In this document: piece by piece, positions 42,301-51,169 of the stretch
Position numbering within the stretch: position 1 is the first letter of the stretch
How the letters are laid out: each line of letters begins with the position of its first letter
Assembly: GCF_016863555.1 (NCBI RefSeq)
Contig: NZ_BOPC01000023.1
Location: 62,001 to 126,000, forward strand
Direction: 5' to 3'
Source of the DNA: Micromonospora qiuiae
GTDB lineage: Bacteria; Actinomycetota; Actinomycetes; Mycobacteriales; Micromonosporaceae
DNA length: 64,000 bases
Notes under the pieces: generated by a model
What the model was told of the DNA's origin: nothing
The model's input: only the letters and a program-made list of their open reading frames with translations
Databases searched by the model: none
Made by a program: the position numbers and the translations under genes

Positions 42301-43353
42301 GTGACGTCACCGGTGGGTCTGCACCGTGTCAGGGAACCGGCGGGGGTGCTGCCGCAGGCCGCCTGGCGGCTGGATCCGGGGCCGGAGATCGCGCCGAACG
42401 AGGTGCGGATCCGGGTCGAGCGGCTGAACCTGGACGCGGCGAGTTTCCGCCAGTTGTGGGAGAAACACGGCGGTGACGGCGACGCGGTCCGTGCCGAGGT
42501 GTGCGAGATCATTTCGACTCGGGGGAAGATGCAGAATCCGGTGACCGGGTCGGGCGGCATGCTGATCGGCACGGTCGAGGAGGTCGGCCGGCGTTCTCCG
42601 TTGGGGTTCAAGCCGGGCGAGCGGGTGGCGACGTTGGTGTCGCTGACGCTGACCCCGCTGGTGGTCACCGACGGTCTGGCGCGCTGGGACGGGCGTAGTG
42701 AGCAGGTGCCGTGCGACGGGTGGGCGATCCTGTTCGCCCGGTCGATCGCGGCGGTGTTGCCGGAGGATCTGGACCCGCAGCTGTCGCTGGCGGTGCTGGA
42801 CGTGTGTGGGGCGCCGGCGTTGACCGCTCGGGTGGTGTCGCGGTACGTGGCCGAGCGGCGGGATGCCCGGCCGGTGGCGGTGGCGGTGGTCGGCGGGGCG
42901 GGCAAGAGCGGTTCGCTGTCGCTGGCCGCGGCGCGGCGGGCGGGTGCGGGCCGTACGGTCGGGGTGGTGCCGGTGGCCGGGGAGCGGGACGCGCTGGTGG
43001 CGGCGGGTCTGGCTGACGAGGTGGTGTTGGCCGACGCGCGGGATCCGGTGGCGTTGTCCACGGCGGTGACCTCGGCGTTGGGGGTGCCGGCGGATGTGAC
43101 GGTGGTCTGTGTGGATGTGCCGGGCTGCGAGCACGGGGCGGTGCTGGCGACGGCGGACGGCGGCACGGTGATTTTTTTCTCGATGGCGACGAGTTTCGCG
43201 GCGGCGGCGTTGGGCGCGGAGGGTCTGGCGGCGGATGTGACGATGCTGGTCGGTAACGGGTACGTACCGGGGCACGCGGAGCTGGCGTTGGGGTTGCTGC
43301 GCGGCGAGCCGGGGGTGCGCGCCCTGTTCGAGGCGCGGTTGGCGGCAGACTGA
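42301..43353 (+). CDS. kdd: L-erythro-3,5-diaminohexanoate dehydrogenase
   Basis: NAD-dependent dehydrogenase of 350 aa that oxidises 3,5-diaminohexanoate to 3-keto-5-aminohexanoate. GTG 42301 follows GGGGGAGG. The N-terminal block GLHRVREPAGVLPQAAWRLD and NLDAASFRQLWEKHGGD are characteristic of Kdd. The Rossmann motif VAVVGGAGKSGSLSLAAARR lies at about 197-216. Next in the pathway would be Kce, which is not encoded here; instead an amidohydrolase gene follows 4 bp later. Confidence 0.9.
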   Translation: MTSPVGLHRVREPAGVLPQAAWRLDPGPEIAPNEVRIRVERLNLDAASFRQLWEKHGGDGDAVRAEVCEIISTRGKMQNPVTGSGGMLIGTVEEVGRRSPLGFKPGERVATLVSLTLTPLVVTDGLARWDGRSEQVPCDGWAILFARSIAAVLPEDLDPQLSLAVLDVCGAPALTARVVSRYVAERRDARPVAVAVVGGAGKSGSLSLAAARRAGAGRTVGVVPVAGERDALVAAGLADEVVLADARDPVALSTAVTSALGVPADVTVVCVDVPGCEHGAVLATADGGTVIFFSMATSFAAAALGAEGLAADVTMLVGNGYVPGHAELALGLLRGEPGVRALFEARLAAD

Positions 43354-43357
43354 GGCT

Positions 43358-44935
43358 ATGACGAACAACCCCTCGACGTTGTATCGCGGTGGCATGTTGT
43401 ACTGCCCGTCGGAGCCGTCGGCGACGGCGCTGTTGGTCCGGGACGGGCGGATCGCCTGGGTGGGTGCGGATGGGGATGCCCCGGCCGCGGACCGGGTGGT
43501 GGAGTTGGCCGGGGCGTTGGTGACGCCGGCGTTCGTGGACGCGCATGTGCATGTCAGTGACACCGGGTTGGTGTTGTCGGGGCTGGACCTGTCCGGGGTG
43601 CGCTCGGCGGGGGAGTTGCTGGAGGCGGTGGCCGGGTTCGCGGCGGGGTTGCCGGTGGACGCGGTGGTGTTGGGGCATGGCTGGGACGAGTCGACGTGGC
43701 CGGTGCCGCGGCCGCCTTCGGCGGCGGAGCTGGGGCGGGCGGCCGGTGGGCGCCGGGTGTATCTGTCGCAGGCGTCGATTCATTCGGCGGTGGTGTCGTC
43801 GGCGTTGTTGGCGGCGTGTCCGGAGGCGGTGGCGGCGCCGGGGTACGACGGCTCGGGGTGGTTGCGGCGGGATGCGCACCACGTGGTGCGGCGGGTGGCG
43901 CGGGCGTCGGTGACGCGGGCGCAGCGGGTGGCGGCGCAGCGGGTGGCTCTCGAACATGCGGCGTCGTTGGGGATCGCGGCGGTGCACGAGTGTGGTGGGC
44001 CGGAGATCTCCGACGAGGAGGACTTCACGGGTTTGCTGGCGATTTCTGGTGCTCGGTTGCCGGAGGTGTACGGGTACTGGGGTGAGTTGGGTGGTGCGGC
44101 GCGGGCGCGGGAGTTGGGGGCGGTGGGCGCCGGTGGTGATCTGTTCGCTGACGGGGCGTTGGGGTCGCGGACGGCGCATGTGTCGCAGGGGTATGTCGAT
44201 GGTGCCGGGTGTGGTCACGGGTATCTGAGCGGGGAGCAGGTGCGTGATCATCTGCTGGATTGTGCGGCGCATGGGATGCAGGGTGGGTTCCACGCGATCG
44301 GGGATGCGGCGATCTCGACGGTGTTGGCGGGGTTCGCGGCGGCGGCGCAGACGCTCGGCACGGATCGGGTGCGCTCGGCGCGGCATCGGGTGGAGCACGC
44401 GGAGATCATGGATCGGCGGTTGATTGCGGGGTTCGTGGAGTTCGGGGTGGTGGCGTCGATGCAGCCGGCGTTTGATCGGTTGTGGGGTGGCGCGGGCCGG
44501 ATGTATGAGACGCGGTTGGGGTTGGAGCGATCGTTGGCGTCGAATCCGATGGGGGCGATGCACTCGGTGGGGGTGGCGTTGGCGTTCGGTTCGGATTCGC
44601 CGGTGACGCCGCTGGATCCGTGGGGGTCGGTGCGGGCGGCGGCGGCGCATCACAATCCGGTGCAGCGGATGAGTGTGCGGGCGGCGTTCGCGGCGCATAC
44701 CCGGGGTGGGTGGCGGGCGGTGCATCTGGACGGTGAGGGGGTTCTCGCTCCGGGGGCGCCGGCGACGTTTGCGGTGTGGTCGACGCCGGCGGGGGTGCAG
44801 GGGGGCCTTCCGGTGTTGCAGGCGCCGGATCCGGAGGTGCGGGGTGCGGAGGATCCGACGCCGTTGCCGGTGTGCCGGGCGACGGTGTTGCGTGGTGAAG
44901 TGATTTACGAGGAAGGGTCGTCGTGGGCGAGGTGA
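43358..44935 (+). CDS. Amidohydrolase (YtcJ-like)
   Basis: Metal-dependent hydrolase of 525 aa in the amidohydrolase superfamily. VDAHVHVSD gives the H-x-H, HECGG and HAIGDAA supply further His, and FGSDSPVTPLDPW the Asp. The N-terminal cap strand TALLVRDGRIAWVG is typical of YtcJ/imidazolonepropionase-like members. It lies between kdd and kamD, overlapping kamD by 13 bp. Its part in lysine degradation is unclear. I recall amidohydrolases also beside lnt in other actinomycetes, so it may belong to the neighbouring core block and have been enclosed by the kam genes. Substrate unknown. Confidence 0.85.
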   Translation: MTNNPSTLYRGGMLYCPSEPSATALLVRDGRIAWVGADGDAPAADRVVELAGALVTPAFVDAHVHVSDTGLVLSGLDLSGVRSAGELLEAVAGFAAGLPVDAVVLGHGWDESTWPVPRPPSAAELGRAAGGRRVYLSQASIHSAVVSSALLAACPEAVAAPGYDGSGWLRRDAHHVVRRVARASVTRAQRVAAQRVALEHAASLGIAAVHECGGPEISDEEDFTGLLAISGARLPEVYGYWGELGGAARARELGAVGAGGDLFADGALGSRTAHVSQGYVDGAGCGHGYLSGEQVRDHLLDCAAHGMQGGFHAIGDAAISTVLAGFAAAAQTLGTDRVRSARHRVEHAEIMDRRLIAGFVEFGVVASMQPAFDRLWGGAGRMYETRLGLERSLASNPMGAMHSVGVALAFGSDSPVTPLDPWGSVRAAAAHHNPVQRMSVRAAFAAHTRGGWRAVHLDGEGVLAPGAPATFAVWSTPAGVQGGLPVLQAPDPEVRGAEDPTPLPVCRATVLRGEVIYEEGSSWAR

Positions 44936-46503
44936 CCAGTCGGGCGGTCGGGAAGTTGGCGCTGGATCCGGCGTTGGTGGCGCGGGCGCGGGAGTTGGCG
45001 CGGCGGGTGGGGCGGCCGGTGGTGGAGTTGGCGCGGGGCCATACCACGGTGTCGGTGGAGCGGGCGGTGCTGCGGCTGGCGGGGGTGTCCGGTGCCGATC
45101 CGGACGGTATTCCGTGGGTGAATCGTCTGGTGGACGCGGTGGTGGCGGATGTGGGGTTGGGGCATGGGGTGTCGGTGCCGGTGTTCGATGCGCTGGCCCG
45201 GGAGCAGATCACCGATGTGACGTTGTTGGCGCAGAAGGCGGCGGCCGGGTCGGTGCGGTTTTCGGTGCCGGTCGGGCGGGCGGCGACGGCGGCGCGGCGG
45301 GCGGCGCGCAGGGCGGCTGCTGTCGGGGTTCGGCAGATCGATCGGCGCCGCGCCGAGCGGGAGAGGCTGATCAAGCGGTACGGGGATCCGCCGCGGCGGC
45401 CGTGGATTTATCTGATCGTGGCGACGGGGGATATCTACGAGGACATTCCGCAGGCGCAGGCGGCGGCGCGGGCCGGTGCGGATGTGATTGCGGTGATCCG
45501 GTCGACGGGGCAGTCGTTGTTGGATTATGTGCCGGAGGGGGCGACGCGGGAGGGGTTCGCCGGGACGTACGCGACGCAGGAGAACTTCCGGTTGATGCGG
45601 GCGGCTCTTGATGAGTCGTCGAGGGAGTTGGGTCGGTATGTGCGGTTGACGAATTACGCGTCGGGGTTGTGTATGCCGGAGATGGCTGTTCTGGCGGGTC
45701 TTGAGCGGCTGGACATGATGCTCAACGATTCGATGTACGGGATTTTGTTCCGGGACATCAATCCGGTGCGTACTTTCGTGGATCAGCGGTTTTCCCGGCA
45801 GGTGCACGCGCGGGCGGGGATCATCATCAACACCGGTGAGGACAATTATCTGACGACCGCGGACGCGGTGGACGAGGCGCACACGGTGACGGTGTCGCAG
45901 CTGCTGAATGAGTACTTTGCGCATGAGGCGGGGTTGGCGGACTGGCAGTTGGGGTTGGGGCACGCGTTTGAGATCGATCCGGATGTGCCGGAGTCGTTGC
46001 GGTTGGAGTTGGCGCACGCGTTGTTGGCGCGGGAGTTGTTTCCGGAGGCGCCGTTGAAGTGGATGCCGCCGACGAAGCACATGACCGGTGACGTGTTCCG
46101 CGGCAATCTGCTGGACGGGTTCTTCAACCTGGTGGGCACCATGACCGGGCAGGGGATTCTGTTGGTGGGGATGATGACCGAGGCGGTGGTGACGCCGTGG
46201 TTGTCGGACCGGGACATCGCCTTGCAGAACGTGCGGTACGTGCTGGGGGCGGCGGGTGGGTTGCGCGAGGATTTCGTGCCGGCGCCGGGCGGGTTCATCC
46301 AGCGGCGTGCCAATCGGGTCCTCGGTGAGGCCGTCGACCTGTTGGAGCGGATCTCAGAGCAGTCGTTGTTGTCGGCGATCGCCGAGGGCACGTTCGGGAT
46401 CATGCGGCGGCCGGCGGATCGGGGCAAGGGTCTGGACGGGGTGGCGCGGCACGAGGCGGATTATTACAACCCGGCGACCGAGATCCTGGAGCAGCCGTCA
46501 TGA
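44923..46503 (+). CDS. kamD: Lysine 5,6-aminomutase alpha subunit
   Basis: Large subunit of 526 aa of the adenosylcobalamin- and PLP-dependent enzyme that moves the terminal amino group of beta-lysine. Conserved stretches: VARARELARRVGRPVVELAR (start), YGDPPRRPWIYLIVATGDIY, RSTGQSLLDYVPEGAT, and KWMPPTKHMTGDVFRGNLLD. Length agrees with characterised KamD. GTG 44923 lies inside the amidohydrolase gene's end. Codons end mostly in G (GCG, GTG, TTG, CGG), unlike the C-ending genes on the left of the window. Its stop overlaps the kamE start. Confidence 0.93.
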   Translation: MGEVTSRAVGKLALDPALVARARELARRVGRPVVELARGHTTVSVERAVLRLAGVSGADPDGIPWVNRLVDAVVADVGLGHGVSVPVFDALAREQITDVTLLAQKAAAGSVRFSVPVGRAATAARRAARRAAAVGVRQIDRRRAERERLIKRYGDPPRRPWIYLIVATGDIYEDIPQAQAAARAGADVIAVIRSTGQSLLDYVPEGATREGFAGTYATQENFRLMRAALDESSRELGRYVRLTNYASGLCMPEMAVLAGLERLDMMLNDSMYGILFRDINPVRTFVDQRFSRQVHARAGIIINTGEDNYLTTADAVDEAHTVTVSQLLNEYFAHEAGLADWQLGLGHAFEIDPDVPESLRLELAHALLARELFPEAPLKWMPPTKHMTGDVFRGNLLDGFFNLVGTMTGQGILLVGMMTEAVVTPWLSDRDIALQNVRYVLGAAGGLREDFVPAPGGFIQRRANRVLGEAVDLLERISEQSLLSAIAEGTFGIMRRPADRGKGLDGVARHEADYYNPATEILEQPS

Positions 46504-46532
46504 GCGAATGCACCGAGCGAAGCGAGGGGGGC
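46500..46532. repeat. GAGCGA-rich insertion at the kamE start
   Basis: ATGAGCGAATGCACCGAGCG and AAGCGAGGGG form a GAGCGA-type low-complexity element of a kind common in Micromonospora. It supplies the first 11 codons of kamE (MSECTERSEGG) before the family-like N-terminus at ATG 46533. Confidence 0.5.
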
Positions 46533-47306
46533 ATGCCCAGCCAGCACGGTATGACGGGGAAGAGGATCGTGCGGCCGTACGGGGACACCACCGGTGACGG
46601 GATGGTGCAGGTGTCGTTCACGTTGCCGGTGCCGCACGACAAGCGGGCCGAGGGCGCGGCGGTCCAGTTGGCGAACAAGATGGGCATCGACCCGGCGTTG
46701 TTGGTGCACGCCAAGCCGATGGGCGAGGGGTTCACCTTCTTTGTGGTGTATGGGCGGGTGAATCATCTGGTGGACCTGTCGGCGGTGCGGGTGGTGGAGC
46801 GCGATTATCCGCTGCTGTCGGCCAGGGAGGTCAACGCGCTGGTCAAGCGGCAGTTGCGGCGCAAGTTGTCGGTGGTGGGGGCGTGTATCGGCACGGACGC
46901 GCACACCGTGGGCATCGACGCGATTCTGAACGTGAAGGGCGTGGCGGGGGAGAAGGGCCTGGAGTATTACCGGGAGTTGAAGATCACCAATTTGGGTGCG
47001 CAGGTGAGTGTGCCGGAGTTGGTGGAGGCAGCGCGTGTGGAGCGGGCCGACGCGGTGCTGGTGTCGCAGGTGGTGACGCAGCGGGACGCGCATCTGCACA
47101 ACACGCGGGAGATGTCGGCGGCGTTCCGGGAGGCGATGCCGGTGGGGCGGCGGCCGCTGCTGGTGGTGGGTGGGCCGCGGTTCGACGAGTCGCAGGCCGC
47201 CGAGTTGGGGGTGGATCGGATTTTCGGTCGGGGTACGACGCCGGGTGAGGTGGCGTCGTATCTGGTCCACGCGTTGGTGACGAACAAGAAGGCAAGGGTG
47301 GCATGA
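46500..47306 (+). CDS. kamE: Lysine 5,6-aminomutase beta subunit
   Basis: Cobalamin-binding subunit of 268 aa. The B12 signature D-x-H-x2-G appears in GTDAHTVGIDAILNVKG. Other landmarks: IVRPYGDTTGDGMVQVSFTL, VSQVVTQRDAHLHNTREM and LLVVGGPRFDE. The 5' end is odd: residues 1-11 come from a GAGCGA-type repeat, so the ancestral start may be ATG 46533 or 46551. ATG 46500 overlaps the kamD stop. With KamD it forms the heterotetramer; adenosylcobalamin dependence predicts repair by the GlmL-like protein downstream. Confidence 0.93.
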   Translation: MSECTERSEGGMPSQHGMTGKRIVRPYGDTTGDGMVQVSFTLPVPHDKRAEGAAVQLANKMGIDPALLVHAKPMGEGFTFFVVYGRVNHLVDLSAVRVVERDYPLLSAREVNALVKRQLRRKLSVVGACIGTDAHTVGIDAILNVKGVAGEKGLEYYRELKITNLGAQVSVPELVEAARVERADAVLVSQVVTQRDAHLHNTREMSAAFREAMPVGRRPLLVVGGPRFDESQAAELGVDRIFGRGTTPGEVASYLVHALVTNKKARVA

Positions 47307-47695
47307 GCGATCCACGGTTGGGTGTGACGGTGACGCATCGGCGGTATGTGCCGTATGGGCACGCGCACTATGCGGGGAGCCTGGTTGACGGGGCGTACGT
47401 GCTGGGGTTGTTCGGGGATGTGGCCACGGAGGTGTGTATCCGTACCGACGGTGACGAGGGGCTGTTCGCGTCCTATTCGGAGGTGCAGTTCAAGGCGCCG
47501 GTGCGGGCCGGTGATGTGGTGGAGGTGGCGGCGACGGTGACGCGGGTGGGCAGCCGCAGCCGCACCATGGACTTCGAGGCCCGGGTTGTCTGCCGGGGCC
47601 GCCCGCCGGGGGGTGGGTCGGCTGCGGAGGTTCTGGATCCGCCGATCGTGGCGGTGACCGCCACCGGCACGGTGGTCGTGCCCGCGTCGGCGTGA
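47303..47695 (+). CDS. kal: 3-aminobutyryl-CoA ammonia-lyase
   Basis: Hotdog-fold protein of 130 aa that removes ammonia from 3-aminobutyryl-CoA to give crotonyl-CoA. YGHAHYAGSLVDGAYVLGLFGDVATEV is the family core (residues 18-44); CIRTDGDEGLFASY and FKAPVRAGDVVEV follow. ATG 47303 overlaps the kamE stop. Its substrate normally comes from Kce, which is missing from the cluster. Slightly long C-terminal tail (PPGGGSAAEVL) compared with clostridial Kal. Confidence 0.88.
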   Translation: MSDPRLGVTVTHRRYVPYGHAHYAGSLVDGAYVLGLFGDVATEVCIRTDGDEGLFASYSEVQFKAPVRAGDVVEVAATVTRVGSRSRTMDFEARVVCRGRPPGGGSAAEVLDPPIVAVTATGTVVVPASA

Positions 47696-49023
47696 GCGTG
47701 GCGGTCTGCGCCGACGTCGGTTCCACGTACACGAAGGTGGCGGTGGTGGATCTCGACGGTGGTGGGCTGGTCGCGGCGGCGGCGGTGCCGACCACGGTGG
47801 GTTCGGATGTGCTGCACGGCCTGGACGCCGCGGTGGGTGCCGCGTGGCCGGGGCCGGGGGTGCGGGACGTGCCGTGGTATGTGTGTTCGTCGGCCGGGGG
47901 TGGGCTGCGGCTGGCGGTGATCGGCTACGAGCCGTTGGTGACGGCGCGGGCGGGTCGGCGGGTGGGTCTGTCGGCGGGGGCGGATGTGGTGCACGTGGCG
48001 GCGGGGCGGCTGGGTCGGGCGGAGTTGGCCGCGTTGCGGGCGGCCCGTCCGGATGTGGTGCTGTTGGTGGGTGGCACCGACGGTGGGGACGCCGACACGC
48101 TCGTCCACAACGCGACGCGGCTGGCGCGGGCCCGCTGGCGGGTGCCGGTGGTGCTGGCCGGCAACGTCGACGTCCGTGACGAGTTGCACGCTTTGTTGGT
48201 CGGGGCGGGGGTGCCGGTGACGGTGGCCGACAACGTGCTGCCCCGCATCGGGCTGCTGGCGCCGCTGTCGGCGCGTTCGGCGATCCGGCAGGTGTTTCTG
48301 CGGCACGTCATCGGTGGTAAGCGGCTGTCGTCCGGTGGCCGGTTTGCCCGGCTGGTGCGGGCGGCGACGCCGGACGCGGTGTTGACCGGGGTGGAGGTGC
48401 TCGCCGAGGTGGTCGGCGGTGACCTGGTGGTGGTCGATGTGGGTGGGGCCACCACGGACGTGTACTCGGTGTTGACTCCGGACGAGCGGGCCGGCGGGCC
48501 GGGTCGGGAGGTGGCCGGCGCGCTGTGGCGGGCGCGGACCGTCGAGGGGGATCTGGGGGTGCGGTGGAGCGCTTCGGGGGTGGTGCGGGCGGCTGTCGAG
48601 GAGCGTCTCGTCGCGGCGGGGGAGGAGGACGCTTTGGTGGCTGCGGCGGCGGTCCGCGCCGCCGATCCCGGGTTTCTGCCGGCCGACGCCGCCGCGCGGG
48701 CGGTGGACGCGCGGATCGCGGCGTTGGCGGCGACGGTGGCGGTGCGTCGGCATGCCCGCGGGGTGGGCACCGGGGAGCGGGCCGGGCGGGATTTGCGGGA
48801 CGTGCGGTTGTTGGTCGGTTCGGGTGGGGTGTTGCGGCACGCCCGGCACAACGACGCGGCGGGGGTGCTGGACGCGGTGTTGGCCGACCACGGCGGGGGG
48901 TGGGCGTTGCCGCGGGCGGCGCGGCCGGTGGTGGATGTGGACTACGTGTTGGCGGCGGCCGGGTTGCTCGCCGTCGCGCATCCGGTGGCGGCGCGGGCGT
49001 TGCTGCGTCCGCTGCTGGGTTGA
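47692..49023 (+). CDS. GlmL/MutL-like ATPase, probable aminomutase reactivase
   Basis: Actin-like ATPase-fold protein of 443 aa in the glutamate-mutase GlmL family. ADVGSTYTKVAVVD is the phosphate-1 loop; VVVDVGGATTDVYSV is phosphate-2; VLLVGGTDGGDADTL and LLVGSGGVLRHARH follow. GTG 47692 overlaps the kal stop. Related proteins accompany B12-dependent mutases. Since the only such enzyme here is KamDE, I infer that it swaps damaged cobalamin out of KamDE. G-ending codon use matches kamD. Confidence 0.88.
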   Translation: MSVAVCADVGSTYTKVAVVDLDGGGLVAAAAVPTTVGSDVLHGLDAAVGAAWPGPGVRDVPWYVCSSAGGGLRLAVIGYEPLVTARAGRRVGLSAGADVVHVAAGRLGRAELAALRAARPDVVLLVGGTDGGDADTLVHNATRLARARWRVPVVLAGNVDVRDELHALLVGAGVPVTVADNVLPRIGLLAPLSARSAIRQVFLRHVIGGKRLSSGGRFARLVRAATPDAVLTGVEVLAEVVGGDLVVVDVGGATTDVYSVLTPDERAGGPGREVAGALWRARTVEGDLGVRWSASGVVRAAVEERLVAAGEEDALVAAAAVRAADPGFLPADAAARAVDARIAALAATVAVRRHARGVGTGERAGRDLRDVRLLVGSGGVLRHARHNDAAGVLDAVLADHGGGWALPRAARPVVDVDYVLAAAGLLAVAHPVAARALLRPLLG

Positions 49024-49493
49024 GTGGCGGGGGGTTCCGGCCGGTGGTGGGGTGGGGCGCGGACGGTGCGACACGCCGGGGTGGCGCGGCGACTCGTCGG
49101 GGGTGGGTTGACAAGGTCGGGGGTGGGCCACGTACCGTCTTTGAGTCCTACCACGGGAAGCGGCCGTTGTTCGCTTCGTCCCTTCGTCCGCTGGCCGAGC
49201 GACAGGTGCATTTTGGTCGCGGCGGCCAGGTCCAGCGGGCGGGGGTCGGCGGGGCGGCGCGAACCGGGCCGCGGTTACCGGTGTTCGGGCAGGGTGAGGT
49301 GCGGGGCCAGTAGACAACGGCCTGACGGGGGCAGCCAGTCGTCGTCCGGTCGGTCCGAAGGTCGTCGTGCCCATTCTCGCCGCACCGGCCGGGAGGGGCC
49401 TGGGAGCATCGGGGCGCGGCGTACGCCGCGCCCCGACTTCGTGGGGGCGGGCTGAGGGGCGGTGGCCGCCGGTGGGCGGGTAGCCTTCGGCGC
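49024..49493. other. 470-bp region without a recognised gene, containing a perfect palindrome
   Basis: Open frames here give low-complexity Arg/Gly-rich sequence only; I support no gene. A 28-bp perfect palindrome lies at 49409-49436 (TCGGGGCGCGGCG, TA, CGCCGCGCCCCGA), probably a terminator of the kam operon or an extruding hairpin. The segment just before lnt is GC-rich and must hold the lnt promoter. Confidence 0.55.
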
Positions 49494-51125
49494 GTGATCG
49501 CGCCTGATTCGCCCGTGGCGGCCGTGCAGTGGCCTGCTGCCTCGCCGCGGCGTTCTGAGCCGGCTTCCCGGCCGGTGCCTCTGCCGGTGGCGGTGGTCAT
49601 GGCGGTGGTTTCCGGGCTGGCGCTGCTGGTGGCGTTCCCGCCGTACGGGTGGTGGCCGATGGCGCCGGTGGGGGTGGCGTTGCTGGCTGCGGCGACGCAC
49701 CGGCGGCGGCTGCGGGTCGGCGCCGGTGTGGGTTTTCTGACCGGTCTGGTGCTGTTCGCGCCGTTGCTGGCGTGGACGAACCTGCACACCGGTTACCTGC
49801 CGTGGGTGTTGCTGTCGTTGTTGCAGGCCGGCTACCTGGCGCTGCTGGGCGCCGCCTCGGCCTGGGTGTCGCCGTTGGCCGACCGGATTCCGGCGGCGTG
49901 GCCGGCGCTGACCGGTGTGCTGTGGGTGGGGCAGGAGGCGCTGCGCGACCGCACCCCGTTCGGCGGGTTTCCGTGGGGTCGGCTGGCGTTCGGTCAGGAC
50001 GACTCGCCGCTGCTGCGGCTGGCCGCGCTTGGCGGCGCCCCGCTGGTCACGTTCGCGGTGGCGGTGGCCGGCGGGCTGCTGGCGGCCGGCGGCTGGTGGC
50101 TGCTGCGGGCCCGCCGGGACGCCGCCGTCGGCCGGTGGTGGGTGCCGGTGGCCGGTTGCGTCGCGGCGGTCATGCTGGTGGTCGGTGGTGGGCTGATGGT
50201 GCCGGTGGCCGGGGCGCGTTCCGGCCAGAGCGTGACGGTGGCGATCGTGCAGGGCAACGTGCCCCGGCTCGGGCTGGACTTCAACGCCCAGCGGCAGGCG
50301 GTGCTCGATAACCACGTCGACGCCACGATCGCGTTGGCCGGCGAGGTCGCCGCCGGCGTCCGGCCTCGTCCCGACCTGGTGGTGTGGCCGGAGAACTCCA
50401 GCGACATCGACCCGCTGCGCAACCCGGCTGCCGGGGCCCGGATCTCGGCCGCCGCGGACGCGGTCGGTGTGCCGATTCTGGTCGGGGCGGTGTTGTCCGG
50501 CCCGGGCCGGGGGCAGGTGCGCAACGTGGGGCTGCTGTGGCATCCGGGCGTCGGCCCGGACCTGGAGCAGCTGTACGTCAAGCGGCATCCGGTGCCGTTC
50601 GCCGAGTACGTGCCGCTGCGCCGCATCGCGCGGATGGTCAGCGACCAGGTCGACCGGGTGCGGGCGGATTTCGTGGCCGGCACCGAAGCGGGTGTGATGC
50701 GTACCCCGGCGGTGGTGCTCGGTGATGTGATCTGTTTCGAGGTCGCCTACGACGGGCTGGTGCGCGACACGGTCGTCGGTGGGGCGCAACTGTTGGTGGT
50801 GCAGACCAACAACGCCACCTTCGACGTGGCCGAGGCACGCCAGCAGTTGGCCATGGTGCGGCTGCGGGCGGTGGAGCACGGGCGGCCGGCGTTGATGGCC
50901 TCCACGGTCGGCGTGTCCGGGTTCGTCACCGCAGACGGGCGGGTAAGCGACGCCACCGGGTTCAACACCCGCGCGGTGGTGGTGCGGCAGCTGCCGCTGA
51001 CCGGGGGGCGCACGTTGGCCACCCAGGTCGGGATGCTGCCGGAGGTGCTGCTGGCCGGGTTGTGCGTGGTCGCGCTGGCCGGTGCGGCCGTGCTGCGCCG
51101 CCGCGCGGGCGTTCAGCCCGGCTAG
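49494..51125 (+). CDS. lnt: Apolipoprotein N-acyltransferase
   Basis: Membrane enzyme of 543 aa that adds the third acyl chain to lipoproteins. Six to eight membrane helices (30-240) precede a nitrilase-like domain. The catalytic triad is visible: Glu300 in VVWPENSS, Lys363 in LYVKRHPVPFAEYVP and Cys414 in GDVICFEVAYD. A last membrane helix lies near 515-535. GTG 49494 is the start. In mycobacteria the homologue is fused or adjacent to Ppm1; here the two genes are separate, 44 bp apart. Confidence 0.93.
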   Translation: MIAPDSPVAAVQWPAASPRRSEPASRPVPLPVAVVMAVVSGLALLVAFPPYGWWPMAPVGVALLAAATHRRRLRVGAGVGFLTGLVLFAPLLAWTNLHTGYLPWVLLSLLQAGYLALLGAASAWVSPLADRIPAAWPALTGVLWVGQEALRDRTPFGGFPWGRLAFGQDDSPLLRLAALGGAPLVTFAVAVAGGLLAAGGWWLLRARRDAAVGRWWVPVAGCVAAVMLVVGGGLMVPVAGARSGQSVTVAIVQGNVPRLGLDFNAQRQAVLDNHVDATIALAGEVAAGVRPRPDLVVWPENSSDIDPLRNPAAGARISAAADAVGVPILVGAVLSGPGRGQVRNVGLLWHPGVGPDLEQLYVKRHPVPFAEYVPLRRIARMVSDQVDRVRADFVAGTEAGVMRTPAVVLGDVICFEVAYDGLVRDTVVGGAQLLVVQTNNATFDVAEARQQLAMVRLRAVEHGRPALMASTVGVSGFVTADGRVSDATGFNTRAVVVRQLPLTGGRTLATQVGMLPEVLLAGLCVVALAGAAVLRRRAGVQPG

Positions 51126-51169
51126 GGTCCACCGGCCGGACCGGCCGGCGGGCACGAGAGGGGGCGTCG

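Noticed and set aside
42665..44725. Very long minus-strand open frame rich in Arg, Pro and His
   Set aside because: It is the complement of kdd and the amidohydrolase, has no domain or ribosome-binding site, and its composition is typical of antisense frames in GC-rich DNA.
46500..46532. GAGCGA element considered as a transposon end
   Set aside because: It is short, low in complexity, has no target duplication and no transposase nearby.
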